Assembly (NCBI RefSeq): GCF_019312585.1
Contig: NZ_JAHWDP010000001.1
Span: 372,001-436,000 of the forward strand
Reading direction: 5' to 3'
Length of the DNA stretch: 64,000 nt
Origin: Halomarinibacterium sedimenti
GTDB taxonomy: Bacteria > Bacteroidota > Bacteroidia > Flavobacteriales > Flavobacteriaceae
Position 1 is the stretch's first letter, and each line of letters starts with the position of its first letter. The notes beneath the pieces were generated by a model that was not told where the DNA came from, searched no databases, and saw nothing but the letters and a program-made list of their open reading frames with translations. Made by a program: the position numbers and the translations under genes. Shown in pieces: positions 47,601 to 56,176 of the stretch.

Positions 47601-47976
47601 AACTACTTCCGAAACAATGATAGTCATAAATAATGGTGATGGAACGTTTGCTACCAAACCGCTCCCTGCACGATCACAACTATCTTGCGTATGCGGAATT
47701 GCCTGTGCCGATGTCAACAAAGATGGAAAAACGGATATCATTATGGGTGGAAATAATTTTGAATTTAAACCACAATTTTCTCGTCTTGATGCAGATTATG
47801 GTAATGTGCTTTTAAATCAAGGCAACTTAGATTTCGAATGGCAAAATTATAATGAAAGCGGATTCTTTATAAAGGAAGAAGTGAAACATATTCAGCCCAT
47901 AAAAGATAAAAATGGTAATGTGTTTTTTGTAGTCGCTATTAATAATGAAAAACCTCGAGTATTTGCAATTAATTAA
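44638..47976 (+). CDS. FG-GAP/VCBS-repeat and ASPIC/UnbV lipoprotein 2
   Basis: This 1,112-residue paralog has the same layout: lipobox (VISCTT), a first FG-GAP propeller (about 60-500), ASPIC/UnbV domain (about 521-605) and second propeller with GDINGDGNEDVFIGGAK. Near the C-terminus the GGNNFEFKPQFSRLDADYG block matches the GNNFEISTQLSRLDASRG block of paralog 1. I start it at the ATG at 44638, which puts the lipobox signal first; a TTG directly after the upstream stop would add four residues. It overlaps the next gene by 32 bp. Confidence 0.88.
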   Translation: MQFSKTIIIVLALIVISCTTNNDEKTSKEETTPLFSLVASSQSNITFTNKVVNQKDFNIFKYRNFYNGGGVAIGDINNDGLSDIFLTANMEENKLYLNKGNMVFEDITEKAGVAGNKPWSTGVVMVDINADGLLDIYVSNAGNMEGENHNNDLYINNGDLTFTEMAKEYNLAETGFTTHASFFDYDLDGDLDAYILNNSNIPVSSLGFAHQRDVRAQDWNVPKMFRGVGDMLLRNDNGKFVEVSEEAGIYGSLIGFGLGVMVSDVNNDLYPDIYVSNDFYERDYLYINNQDGTFTEDIENWMSHLCLSAMGVDMADINNDGNADIFITDMLPEGDERVKSVMEFEGYNVFKLKQGKDFYQQYIQNTLQLNNGNGSYSEIAYFSGVSATDWSWSGLLFDMDNDGFRDIFVTNGINHDLTDLDFVDFFANEIIQDMALTGRKEAIDSIINKMPVVPIPNYAFKNNRDLTFSNEAEAWGLGVPSMSNGAAYGDLDNDGDLDLVVNNVNMQTFLYENNSEKVSNYNHITLKFEGSQKNPFAVGTTVKMYYEGNVVLQELIPSRGFQSSMDYPMTIGLGNTKKIDSIRVIWPDHTTSKMEQINANQVITFKHKENIGVFKIPKKETQKTLLKEIPNTLLTKHNENEYNDFDYEGLIYKKISQEGPCLATGDINGDGNEDVFIGGAKDQAGTIFIHNGNGDLKPKKSTALEIDRAFEDTAASFFDADGDGDLDLMVGSGGNQVNESARESIRLYLNDGKGNFTKGSLPQVSNINNISTIAANDFDNDGDIDVFVGSRSIVGVYGMDPSHILLRNEGNGVFINTAPDITKELKLSGMITDAKWVDIDGDSQKELVTVSDWGAPLVYRNINGVLKKQSSTLDNLQGWWNIIQPVDIDGDGDEDFILGNQGKNLHYTPSSENVMKLWVNDFDNNGTFEQIVTQTINGKDMPVHQKRELTTQMVALKKQNLKASEYAKKSIQELFPEAVLKKTTVKQVTTSETMIVINNGDGTFATKPLPARSQLSCVCGIACADVNKDGKTDIIMGGNNFEFKPQFSRLDADYGNVLLNQGNLDFEWQNYNESGFFIKEEVKHIQPIKDKNGNVFFVVAINNEKPRVFAIN

Positions 47977-50900
47977 AACATACTGGATCCTTACTATTTT
48001 TCTACTCTTATTGGCGAGTTGTCAAAAAGAGGAGCAAACGCTATTTTCGTTATTATCTCCCTCAAAATCGGGGGTGACTTTTCAGAATACCATTACTGAA
48101 ACCGACTCTCTCAACATCCTCGATTACCTCTATTTCTATAATGGAGGCGGAGTTGCTATGGGTGACATTAATAATGATGGTTTACCCGATTTATATTTCT
48201 CGTCCAATCAGGAAAAAAATAAACTTTACCTCAACAAAGGGAACTTAACGTTTGAAGATATTACATTAGAAGCAGGCGTTCAAGGAAATAGCACTTGGAA
48301 TACAGGAACCATCATGGTTGATGTAAATGGTGATGGATGGCTCGATATTTATGTGTTAGCCGTGGTGGGCATTAATGGTTTTGAAGGCCATAATGAATTG
48401 TTTATCAATAATAAAGACAATACTTTTTCTGAAGAATCGAAGGCATACGGGCTCGATTTCCAATGCTACGGAACTTCCGCTGCCTTTTTAGATTATGATT
48501 TGGATGGCGATATGGACCTCTATATTTTGAACCACGCTGTACATACCGAAGAGTCCTTTGGAAGAGCTCAAATCCGAAACATCCGAAACGAAAAAACAGG
48601 TGACAAACTCCTTCGAAATGATGGCGACACTTTTACCGATGTAAGCGAAGAAGCAGGAATTTTTGGGGGCATAAATGGTTACGGTTTAGGAATTTCTGTA
48701 GCCGATTTTAACCAAGACGGGTATCCCGATATTTATGTGGGAAATGATTTTCACGAGGACGATTATTTCTATTTAAATAATGGGGATGGCACCTTTACTG
48801 AAAGCCTTCGGAAATATTTTGGACATACCAGCCGCTTCTCTATGGGGAATGACGTGGCAGACATCAATAATGACGGTTGGCCAGATTTATTAACGCTGGA
48901 TATGTTACCAGAAGAGGATAGTGTTATTAAATCCTCTGAGGGAGATGATATGTACCAAACCCTTAAAATGCGTACTCAGCAATACGGATATCATTATCAA
49001 TATACCCGAAATATGCTTTTTGTAAGTCAGCCAGATGCTCCATATTTAGAAACTGCCTTGTTAAGCAATGTGGCCGCCAGCGATTGGAGTTGGAGTGCAC
49101 TATTTGGCGATTATGACCAAGACGGGAAACAGGATTTGTTTATCTCCAATGGTATTCCAAAACGACCTAATAACTTAGATTTTATACGCTATATCTCTAA
49201 TGAAGAGATACATAATAAACTAAATAATTCCCGCCTAGTCGATCAAAAAGCTTTAGAATTAATGCCTTCTGGAAAAGTAGCTAATTACTTTTTCAAAGGA
49301 GAAAATGCCTTACAATTTAAAGATGTATCCAAAGATTGGGGAGCTGGACTTCCTTCCATTTCTGGTGCAAGCGCTGTGGGCGATTTGGATAATGATGGCG
49401 ATTTAGATATCGTTTCGAACAATAGTAATGAACCCGCAAGCATTTATATTAACAACACCAATGGAAATAACTCCTATTTGAAACTTCAATTTCAATATCA
49501 AGATAAAAACCCACAAGGCTTCGGAACTAAGGCAATATCATACAAGAATGGTATATTGCAATATAAAGAATTAAATACCGCACGCGGATTTCAAGCCTCG
49601 TCGCAACCCATTATTCATTTTGGATTTGGAACTGAAAAGACCATTGATTCGTTAAAGATAATTTGGCCTAATAAAACTCAACAAGTGCTTAAAAATGTTG
49701 CCGTTAATCAATTGTTGACCATCAAGCCAGAAAATACAGTTTCGTATTCTTACCAACAAAAAGAAAGGAAGAAACTCTTTACAAAAGTAGAAGGAAATTT
49801 AGGGATTCATTACACTCACAAAGAGGACAATCACACCGATTTCAACTACCAGAAACTTATTCCTTATGAAGTGTCGGATAGAGGGCCCGCTGTGGCGATT
49901 GGTGATATGAACCGTGACGGGAAAGAAGATATTTTTTTGGGGGGAGCTAGAAATCAGATGTCTGTTATTTATTCCCAATTAGAAGAAAAATTTCAATTAA
50001 GAGATGCGCCAAATTTGGCAATGGATAGTATTAGTGAAGCCGTCACTTCCTGTTACCTTAGCCTTGATGGAAATTCACAATTCATAAATTTAGTAGGTAA
50101 GGGAGGAAACTTAATATCACCAAGTTTAAAAGTGTTTCAGAATTCCTTACTAACAGAAACCAATGACACACTTTTTATGGAGCGTTCATTCGATAGTACA
50201 TACTTCAATACTTCAGTCATAAAGGCGATGTATCAAGAACTGGACAAAACAAATGAGATGACACCCATTTTTATTGGAAATCATTCTGCACCCATGGATT
50301 TCGGAAAAACCGTTCCGTCTTATATTGTTGGAACTACCCCAAACATGATAGAACTAAAGGATCTTGGCATGGTCACCGATGCACTGTGGGACGACTTTAA
50401 TGGCGATGGACAAATAGATTTAATTGTCGTTGGCGAATGGATGCCCCCTCGTTTCTATGAATTTAAAAATAACTCTTGGGAAGAAAGCTTTCCCATGCGT
50501 GAAAAACTGAACGGTCTTTGGCAAACGATAATTCCATTTGATATGGATGATGATGGAGACCAAGATTATCTTTTAGGAAATTGGGGATTGAACAGCAAGT
50601 TTAAAGCCTCCTCAACATTTCCGATGAAAATGTACTACGCCGATTTTGATGAAAATGGAAGTACCGAAACGGTGGTGGCTATTGAAAAGAATGGAAAATA
50701 CTATCCGCTTTTAGGATTAGATGATCTCGCAGGGCAAATGGTATTCCTTCGTAAGAAATTCAATACCTATAAAGACTTTGCAGGTAAAACCATGGAAGAA
50801 GTTTTTGGGGACAAATTGAATAAAGCTACTATTTTTGAAGTTCACACTTTGGCTTCAGGATTTTTGAGAAACAACAAAGGCAGCTTTACTTTTGTATCGT

Positions 50901-51205
50901 TTGCCAATGAACTTCAAATTTCACCTATAAAAGCCTTTGTGGATTTCGATTTTAATGGAGACGGAAAAACGGAAGTCCTGGCCGGAGGGAATTATTTTGG
51001 CGTCATTCCTTTCCATGGAAGGTATGATAGCTTTCCAGGTGCTTTAATTTCTTCAGAAAGTGAAATCACTTTAGGAAGTAGTTTAGGACTCAATTTTACC
51101 CAAAAATCTGTTCGACATCTAAAAATAATTTCAATTAAAAATAAACCCTATTTATTAGTCGTAAATAATAATGATAAAGCCGAAGTATATGAAATCAATG
51201 AGTAA
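47945..51205 (+). CDS. FG-GAP/VCBS-repeat and ASPIC/UnbV lipoprotein 3
   Basis: This 1,086-residue third paralog has lipobox LASCQK, a first propeller with motifs such as GDINNDGLPDLYFSS, an ASPIC/UnbV domain (about 511-594) and a second propeller. Its C-terminal half has fewer clean DxDxDG loops than the other two, and the C-terminal RLDA block is changed (GNYFGVIPFHGRYDSFPG), so it has diverged in function or ligand. It overlaps its neighbours on both sides (32 bp upstream, 17 bp downstream). Confidence 0.88.
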   Translation: MKNLEYLQLIKTYWILTIFLLLLASCQKEEQTLFSLLSPSKSGVTFQNTITETDSLNILDYLYFYNGGGVAMGDINNDGLPDLYFSSNQEKNKLYLNKGNLTFEDITLEAGVQGNSTWNTGTIMVDVNGDGWLDIYVLAVVGINGFEGHNELFINNKDNTFSEESKAYGLDFQCYGTSAAFLDYDLDGDMDLYILNHAVHTEESFGRAQIRNIRNEKTGDKLLRNDGDTFTDVSEEAGIFGGINGYGLGISVADFNQDGYPDIYVGNDFHEDDYFYLNNGDGTFTESLRKYFGHTSRFSMGNDVADINNDGWPDLLTLDMLPEEDSVIKSSEGDDMYQTLKMRTQQYGYHYQYTRNMLFVSQPDAPYLETALLSNVAASDWSWSALFGDYDQDGKQDLFISNGIPKRPNNLDFIRYISNEEIHNKLNNSRLVDQKALELMPSGKVANYFFKGENALQFKDVSKDWGAGLPSISGASAVGDLDNDGDLDIVSNNSNEPASIYINNTNGNNSYLKLQFQYQDKNPQGFGTKAISYKNGILQYKELNTARGFQASSQPIIHFGFGTEKTIDSLKIIWPNKTQQVLKNVAVNQLLTIKPENTVSYSYQQKERKKLFTKVEGNLGIHYTHKEDNHTDFNYQKLIPYEVSDRGPAVAIGDMNRDGKEDIFLGGARNQMSVIYSQLEEKFQLRDAPNLAMDSISEAVTSCYLSLDGNSQFINLVGKGGNLISPSLKVFQNSLLTETNDTLFMERSFDSTYFNTSVIKAMYQELDKTNEMTPIFIGNHSAPMDFGKTVPSYIVGTTPNMIELKDLGMVTDALWDDFNGDGQIDLIVVGEWMPPRFYEFKNNSWEESFPMREKLNGLWQTIIPFDMDDDGDQDYLLGNWGLNSKFKASSTFPMKMYYADFDENGSTETVVAIEKNGKYYPLLGLDDLAGQMVFLRKKFNTYKDFAGKTMEEVFGDKLNKATIFEVHTLASGFLRNNKGSFTFVSFANELQISPIKAFVDFDFNGDGKTEVLAGGNYFGVIPFHGRYDSFPGALISSESEITLGSSLGLNFTQKSVRHLKIISIKNKPYLLVVNNNDKAEVYEINE

Positions 51206-52520
51206 AATAGTTGCCATTTTGATGGTCCCACTGGTATTATTAGGTTGTAAAAAAGAAGAACCCATTGTAATTACCAGCACCGATTATCAAAATGCCGTTG
51301 ACAAGGTTACCGAAATCATGGTACACGATATTTTTTCGCCACCTGTAGCTAGTAGAATTTACGCCTATCCCAATATTGCCGCCTATGAGATTATTGCACA
51401 GAATAATCCTTCGTATCAATCATTGGCTGGCCAAATAAAGCACCTCTCGCCTATTCCAACAACCGATAATAAAAATGTAAACTATCCCTTGGCAGCATTA
51501 ATTGCACATATGGATGTAAGCAAAACCGTCATTTTTTCGGAAGAAATGATGGAGCGTTACAGCGATAGTCTTTACAACACATGGAAAGGTCAAAATGAAG
51601 CTGTATTTAATGCCTCTAAAGAATATGGTTTACAAGTGGCAGATCACATTAAATCATGGATGGATGGTGATAATTACAAGCAAACACGTACCATGCCTAA
51701 GTTTACCATTATCACCGAAGAGCCCTCACGGTGGCAACCCACACCTCCTTCATATATGGATGGTATTGAGCCGCATTGGAATAAAATACGTCCTTTTGTT
51801 TTGGATTCGGCTTCTCAATTTAAACCTGTTCCTCCGCCAGCATTTTCCTTAGAAAAAGAAAGTGATTTCTATAAAGAGCTGGAAGAAGTGTATACCATTT
51901 CAGAAGAAATTACAAAAGAAGGGGAAGAATCTGAAGGGCTTAAAATTGCACAATTTTGGGATTGCAATCCTTATGTTTCGGTGACACGAGGACACTTAAT
52001 GTTTGCCACCAAAAAAATTACTCCAGGTGCCCATTGGATGGGGATTGCCGAAATAGCATGTAAAAATACCGAGTCCAGTTTTGAGGATACGGTCTATGCC
52101 TATACAAAAACGTCCATAGCCTTATTTGATGGGTTTATTAGCTGCTGGGACGAAAAATATCGAAGCAACCTCATTCGCCCAGAAACATTAATCAATCAGC
52201 ATATTGATGAAAACTGGAAGCCCATTTTACAAACCCCACCCTTCCCAGAGTATAGTAGTGGACACTCGGTAGTTTCTGGAGCTTCGGCTACGGTATTAAC
52301 CGATATCTTTGGTGACAATTTTAAGTTTTTAGACGATACCGAACTTCCCTACGGACTTCCAGTGCGTTCGTTTTCTTCATTTAAGGCGGCAGCGCAAGAG
52401 GCAGCGATTAGCCGTATGTATGGAGGAATTCATTATCGTGCTGCCGTTGAAAATGGCATCAATCAAGGAGTGCAAGTAGGAAATCTTGTAAATGAAAAAC
52501 TTAAAATGAAGGTAGAGTAA
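51189..52520 (+). CDS. vanadium-haloperoxidase-like PAP2 superfamily lipoprotein
   Basis: The 443-residue protein has a lipobox (LLGCKK) and a C-terminal PAP2/vanadium-haloperoxidase domain. The vanadate or phosphate pocket can be read off: K323 and R330 (KYRSNLIRP, KX6RP), S357-G358-H359 (YSSGHS; the usual first Pro of PSGH is Ser) and R409/H415 (SRMYGGIH). The spacing equals that of vanadium chloroperoxidase. The Asp that pairs with the last His in many phosphatases is absent (HYRAA). It may oxidise halides or act as a phosphatase. It overlaps FG-GAP gene 3 by 17 bp and ends the operon. I start at the ATG at 51189; ATGs at 51171 and 51198 are alternatives. Confidence 0.82.
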   Translation: MKSMSKIVAILMVPLVLLGCKKEEPIVITSTDYQNAVDKVTEIMVHDIFSPPVASRIYAYPNIAAYEIIAQNNPSYQSLAGQIKHLSPIPTTDNKNVNYPLAALIAHMDVSKTVIFSEEMMERYSDSLYNTWKGQNEAVFNASKEYGLQVADHIKSWMDGDNYKQTRTMPKFTIITEEPSRWQPTPPSYMDGIEPHWNKIRPFVLDSASQFKPVPPPAFSLEKESDFYKELEEVYTISEEITKEGEESEGLKIAQFWDCNPYVSVTRGHLMFATKKITPGAHWMGIAEIACKNTESSFEDTVYAYTKTSIALFDGFISCWDEKYRSNLIRPETLINQHIDENWKPILQTPPFPEYSSGHSVVSGASATVLTDIFGDNFKFLDDTELPYGLPVRSFSSFKAAAQEAAISRMYGGIHYRAAVENGINQGVQVGNLVNEKLKMKVE

Positions 52521-52611
52521 TTATGAAATGCCCTTCAACAAAATTTTCAAACCCTCCGAAGATGAATAAATAGGGCATTCCATCTTCTGAATCGTCAAAT
52601 ATCTAATACAG

Positions 52612-53505
52612 ATGAAAATAATTAAAGGAGTTTTTATTTTTGGAATTCTTGGCTTTCTAATTTGGTACTTCTTTATCAAAGAATATGATTACCAGATAAA
52701 TTTTGAAACTAAAACCACTATCGGTACAGTAAATCAATCCATTAAATCTTGGAATTCGTCTTTGGAAAACCCCCAGCCTATTCAACAAATTAACGAAGCG
52801 GAACTTCTTCAAACTATAAGGCGAAACGATTCCACCTATACGTATTTATGGAAACTGAAAAACGTAAACGATAGTACCGTTAAGGTTTCAGCATTTGTAA
52901 AAAACGAAGCGCATACCTTTAAAAACAGAGTCCTTATCCCCTTTTCGGAACCTATTCTCGAAAAAACAGCGAAACAAACTGCGAAAGCATTTTTGGAATC
53001 GCTTCAAAATCATTTAAAAGAAATAAGAATAAAGATTGAAGGAATAGAAGATTCCCCCAGTAGTTATGCTGCTTATGTTTCGGTCGATTGTCTTCAAATT
53101 GAAAAAGCCAGGGGTATGATGGCGAATTTCAGTCTGCTTTCTTCTTTTATTGATGAAAATAATCTCGAAGCCAATGGGCGTCCTTTTCTTGAAATCACCT
53201 CTTGGAATAGAGAGAAAGATAGTATTTCCTATCATTTTTGCTTTCCGTTTAAAAAAACCGATTCTGTAAGAGGGAATGCATTTATTTCCATTAAAGAGTT
53301 TCCTTCAAAAAAGAGTATGAAGGCGGTTTATAATGGAAATTATATTACTTCCGATAGAGCATGGTATGCTTTAGAAAAATATGCCAAAAACAAGAATCTC
53401 GAAGTAAGTATGCTTCCGATAGAAGTATTCCACAACAATCCCAATATGGGAGGGGACGAATTGCAATGGAAAACCGATGTTTACCTTCCCATAAAAGAAG
53501 ATTAA
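52612..53505 (+). CDS. membrane-anchored protein with GyrI-like (AraC effector-binding) domain
   Basis: This 297-residue protein has one N-terminal membrane helix (about 4-23), a middle START/polyketide-cyclase-like stretch (about 30-135) and a C-terminal GyrI-like small-molecule binding domain ending in the typical VFHNNPNMGGDELQWKTDVY segment. There is no DNA-binding part. It could sense or carry a hydrophobic ligand, but no role is established. It is 91 bp from the haloperoxidase gene and 28 bp from the glycosidase gene. Confidence 0.65.
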   Translation: MKIIKGVFIFGILGFLIWYFFIKEYDYQINFETKTTIGTVNQSIKSWNSSLENPQPIQQINEAELLQTIRRNDSTYTYLWKLKNVNDSTVKVSAFVKNEAHTFKNRVLIPFSEPILEKTAKQTAKAFLESLQNHLKEIRIKIEGIEDSPSSYAAYVSVDCLQIEKARGMMANFSLLSSFIDENNLEANGRPFLEITSWNREKDSISYHFCFPFKKTDSVRGNAFISIKEFPSKKSMKAVYNGNYITSDRAWYALEKYAKNKNLEVSMLPIEVFHNNPNMGGDELQWKTDVYLPIKED

Positions 53506-53533
53506 TTGTAACTTCGTATACTAATTTCAATCC

Positions 53534-54691
53534 ATGCAATTTTCCGATCTCTATACACAAGCGGTATCGTTATTACATAACCTAACCACCCCTAATGGAA
53601 TTTTGGCTAGCACTATTGAAGCCGATAATTACAAGCGCATTTGGGCACGAGACAGTATGGTTTGTGGTATTGCTGGACTATGGATTAAGGATGAAATAGT
53701 TATTGAAGGATTAAAAAATTCATTACTTATTTTGGCTAAAAGTCAGAATGAACTAGGAATGATTCCTTCCAATGTGTTGCCCAACGGAACGGATGCCTCC
53801 TTTGGAAGCTTAGTGGGGCGAATAGATGCTAATACCTGGTTTATGGTAGGGGCTTGTTTATATTTTAAAGAAACCAAAGATGAAGCAGCTTGGCAACTTT
53901 TAAAACCTGCCATTGAAAAATGTCGCATTTTCTTAAAAGCTTCCGAATTCAATACTAAAGGGTGGATTTACACACCTCTAAGTGGGAATTGGGCCGACGA
54001 ATATCCCATACACGGATATACCCTGTATGATAATATGCTGAGGCTTTGGAGCGAAAAACTATTCTTGGAGATTGAAGGAAAAAGTACCACAGAATGTGAG
54101 GCTATTTTAAAAAAAACAGAAGCCAATTTTTGGCCTTCTGAAACTATTGAAGACAAGCTCATCTATCAAAAGCCTGCTCTTCAAAAAGCGCAACAGAAAA
54201 AGCAAAACCACTTTGGCGCTTTTATTTTGCCAGGAAAATACGACTTGCGATTTGATGCCGCTGCCAATGCTTTAGCGCTGCTTCAGTTTCAATTGAATAA
54301 TACTCAAAAAGATGCTCTTTCAACTTTCATAGAAACACTTCCCAATAATTTAATTCCTGCTTTTTGGCCTGTCGTTACAAAAGAAAATGACGATTGGAAT
54401 TTACTAGAAGGAAATTATTCTTTCAGTTTTAAAAATCATCCTGGCGATTTTCATAATGGTGGCATTTGGCCTGTATGGATGGGACTATTTTGTTTAGGAC
54501 TTTCAAAAAATGGAATGAAAAAAGAAGCTCAAAAGATTGTTTCTGCATTTACCGAAACAGTTTTAGAAAATAAAGCTTGGGATTTTCAAGAATATTTCAA
54601 CTCCAAAACTTTAAAAGTTGGAGGGAAAACGCAAATGGGTTATACGGCATCAGGCATTGTCTTTATGAATTTGGCAATAAACAACGAATAA
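53534..54691 (+). CDS. (alpha/alpha)6-barrel glycosidase, GH100 invertase-like
   Basis: The 385-residue cytoplasmic protein (no signal peptide) has an (alpha/alpha)6 glycosidase pattern with the acidic RIWARDSMVCG motif near residue 37, a NWADEYP segment and HNGGIWPVWMGL near the C-terminus, the last resembling the HNGGSWPVL motif of GH100 alkaline invertases. Together with the SLC45 sucrose-type transporter and PfkB kinases this suggests intracellular sucrose cleavage. Other (alpha/alpha)6 families such as COG3408 debranching enzymes are an alternative. Confidence 0.6.
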   Translation: MQFSDLYTQAVSLLHNLTTPNGILASTIEADNYKRIWARDSMVCGIAGLWIKDEIVIEGLKNSLLILAKSQNELGMIPSNVLPNGTDASFGSLVGRIDANTWFMVGACLYFKETKDEAAWQLLKPAIEKCRIFLKASEFNTKGWIYTPLSGNWADEYPIHGYTLYDNMLRLWSEKLFLEIEGKSTTECEAILKKTEANFWPSETIEDKLIYQKPALQKAQQKKQNHFGAFILPGKYDLRFDAAANALALLQFQLNNTQKDALSTFIETLPNNLIPAFWPVVTKENDDWNLLEGNYSFSFKNHPGDFHNGGIWPVWMGLFCLGLSKNGMKKEAQKIVSAFTETVLENKAWDFQEYFNSKTLKVGGKTQMGYTASGIVFMNLAINNE

Positions 54692-54711
54692 TAATCACAC
54701 TTTGTCTATTT

Positions 54712-54725
54712 CGATAACGTTTTCG
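54712..54725. promoter_or_regulatory. second LacI-type operator CGATAACGTTTTCG
   Basis: This site matches the palindrome at 35989-36002 at 13 of 14 positions. It lies 20 bp after the glycosidase stop and 122 bp before the SLC45 start, where a promoter for the downstream transport and trehalase genes is expected. Confidence 0.65.
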
Positions 54726-54847
54726 TTGCCATATTCCTAATTTACCCTTTTAAAAAATCTTTTTTTCTTAAAAATTGTAGATATTACAGTGTTATTTGCT
54801 AAGGTTTGGCAGTAACATAAAACTAACGACTCATAAATTCTTCCTTT

Positions 54848-56164
54848 ATGTCTAAAAAACCAAGTTTATCCTTTTGGCAAATTCTAAATATGAATGTTGG
54901 ATTTTTAGGAATCCAATATAGTTTTGGGCTTCAGCAAACTGCCATAAACCCTATATTTTTATACCTAGGAGCACCAGAAGAAATGCTTCCTATTTTAAAT
55001 ATTGCGGGGCCTGTTACAGGTTTAATAGTGCAACCAATCATTGGAGCCATGTCTGATAAAACTTGGTCCTCTCGTTGGGGAAGACGCAAGCCTTATTTTT
55101 TAATAGGCGCGCTCATGGGAAGTATATGTTTGTTCGCATTCCCGCATAGTCCATTGTTATGGTTTGCTGTTGGATTATTATGGATTTTGGATGTGGGTAA
55201 TAATATGGCAATGGAGCCGTATCGCGCTTTTGTAGGAGATAAACTACCTGAAAAGCAATTGAGCTTAGGATACCAAATGCAAAGTTTATTTGTAGGTGCT
55301 GGAATTCTTTTGGCTAATGGATCTATCGTCCTGTTTCAATATTTGTTTGGCGATGAAACAGTAGAGGTTGCGGGAACCATTCCGCAATGGATTTATTATT
55401 CCTTTTATATTGGTGCATTTCTTTCGTTAACCACCATTTTATGGTCTGTGATCAAAACACCGGAGATTCCTCCAACTGATGATGAAATGGATGAAATCAA
55501 CAAAATTAAAGCACTACCCTTTCTTCAAAAAGCGGGGAAACCCTTTGTGGAAATTTGGGATGCCATTAAAGAAATGCCCAAATTTATGTGGAAAATTGGT
55601 GCCGTATACCTATTTCAATGGTATGCGCTTTTTATTTATTGGCAGTTTACGACACCCCTTTTCATGAAAACATTTAATTATTCTACTTCTGAAGCAGCTT
55701 CCCAAGCCGCCAAAATGAGTCTCACCTATAACACGGTGACGATGATAGTGGCGCTTATGTTGGTACCGTTAACTCTCAAGTTTGGAGGTAAAAAGATATA
55801 TGCTTTAAGTTTATTGGGTACCGCCGCGGCATTGTTTTCGATTCCATATATCGCAGACCCTAATTTGGTCTTAATCCCAATGGTGTTATTTGGTATAGGC
55901 TGGGCTGCTATGATGGGAATTCCCTATACCATGGTTTCCAAAGTTGTGCCGCAAGAAAGAAGAGGGGTCTATATGGGAATTTTAAACATGATGATTGTCA
56001 TTCCCATGTTTATACAAACTCTAAGTTTCGGTCCTATTTATAAATATTTATTAGGTAACAATGCCATCAACGCCATACTCTTTGCAGGAGTCTTTTTTGC
56101 CATCGCAGCCTTTTTAGCCATGCGACTTAACATTACCAAATCGGTTTACGAAGAGGAATCTTAA
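54848..56164 (+). CDS. SLC45/GPH-type MFS sugar transporter (sucrose- or disaccharide-type)
   Basis: The 438-residue protein has 12 helices and the SLC45/GPH hallmark loop SSRWGRRKPYF after helix 2-3, with QPIIGAMSDKTW just before it. Relatives import sucrose, maltose or trehalose with protons or sodium. The neighbours (invertase-like enzyme upstream, trehalase downstream) fit either sucrose or trehalose. It starts a run of five genes on the plus strand, preceded by the LacI-type operator. Confidence 0.87.
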   Translation: MSKKPSLSFWQILNMNVGFLGIQYSFGLQQTAINPIFLYLGAPEEMLPILNIAGPVTGLIVQPIIGAMSDKTWSSRWGRRKPYFLIGALMGSICLFAFPHSPLLWFAVGLLWILDVGNNMAMEPYRAFVGDKLPEKQLSLGYQMQSLFVGAGILLANGSIVLFQYLFGDETVEVAGTIPQWIYYSFYIGAFLSLTTILWSVIKTPEIPPTDDEMDEINKIKALPFLQKAGKPFVEIWDAIKEMPKFMWKIGAVYLFQWYALFIYWQFTTPLFMKTFNYSTSEAASQAAKMSLTYNTVTMIVALMLVPLTLKFGGKKIYALSLLGTAAALFSIPYIADPNLVLIPMVLFGIGWAAMMGIPYTMVSKVVPQERRGVYMGILNMMIVIPMFIQTLSFGPIYKYLLGNNAINAILFAGVFFAIAAFLAMRLNITKSVYEEES

Positions 56165-56176
56165 TACTAACTTAAT

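Noticed and set aside
41323-51205. The three FG-GAP genes as one gene broken by frameshifts
   Set aside because: Each has its own start, lipobox and complete two-propeller plus ASPIC layout, so they are intact paralogs.
52527-52587. Possible terminator after the haloperoxidase gene
   Set aside because: Two short inverted repeats (AATGCCCT/AGGGCATT; GAAGATG/CATCTTC) are present, but they interleave and have no T-run, so I do not call a terminator.
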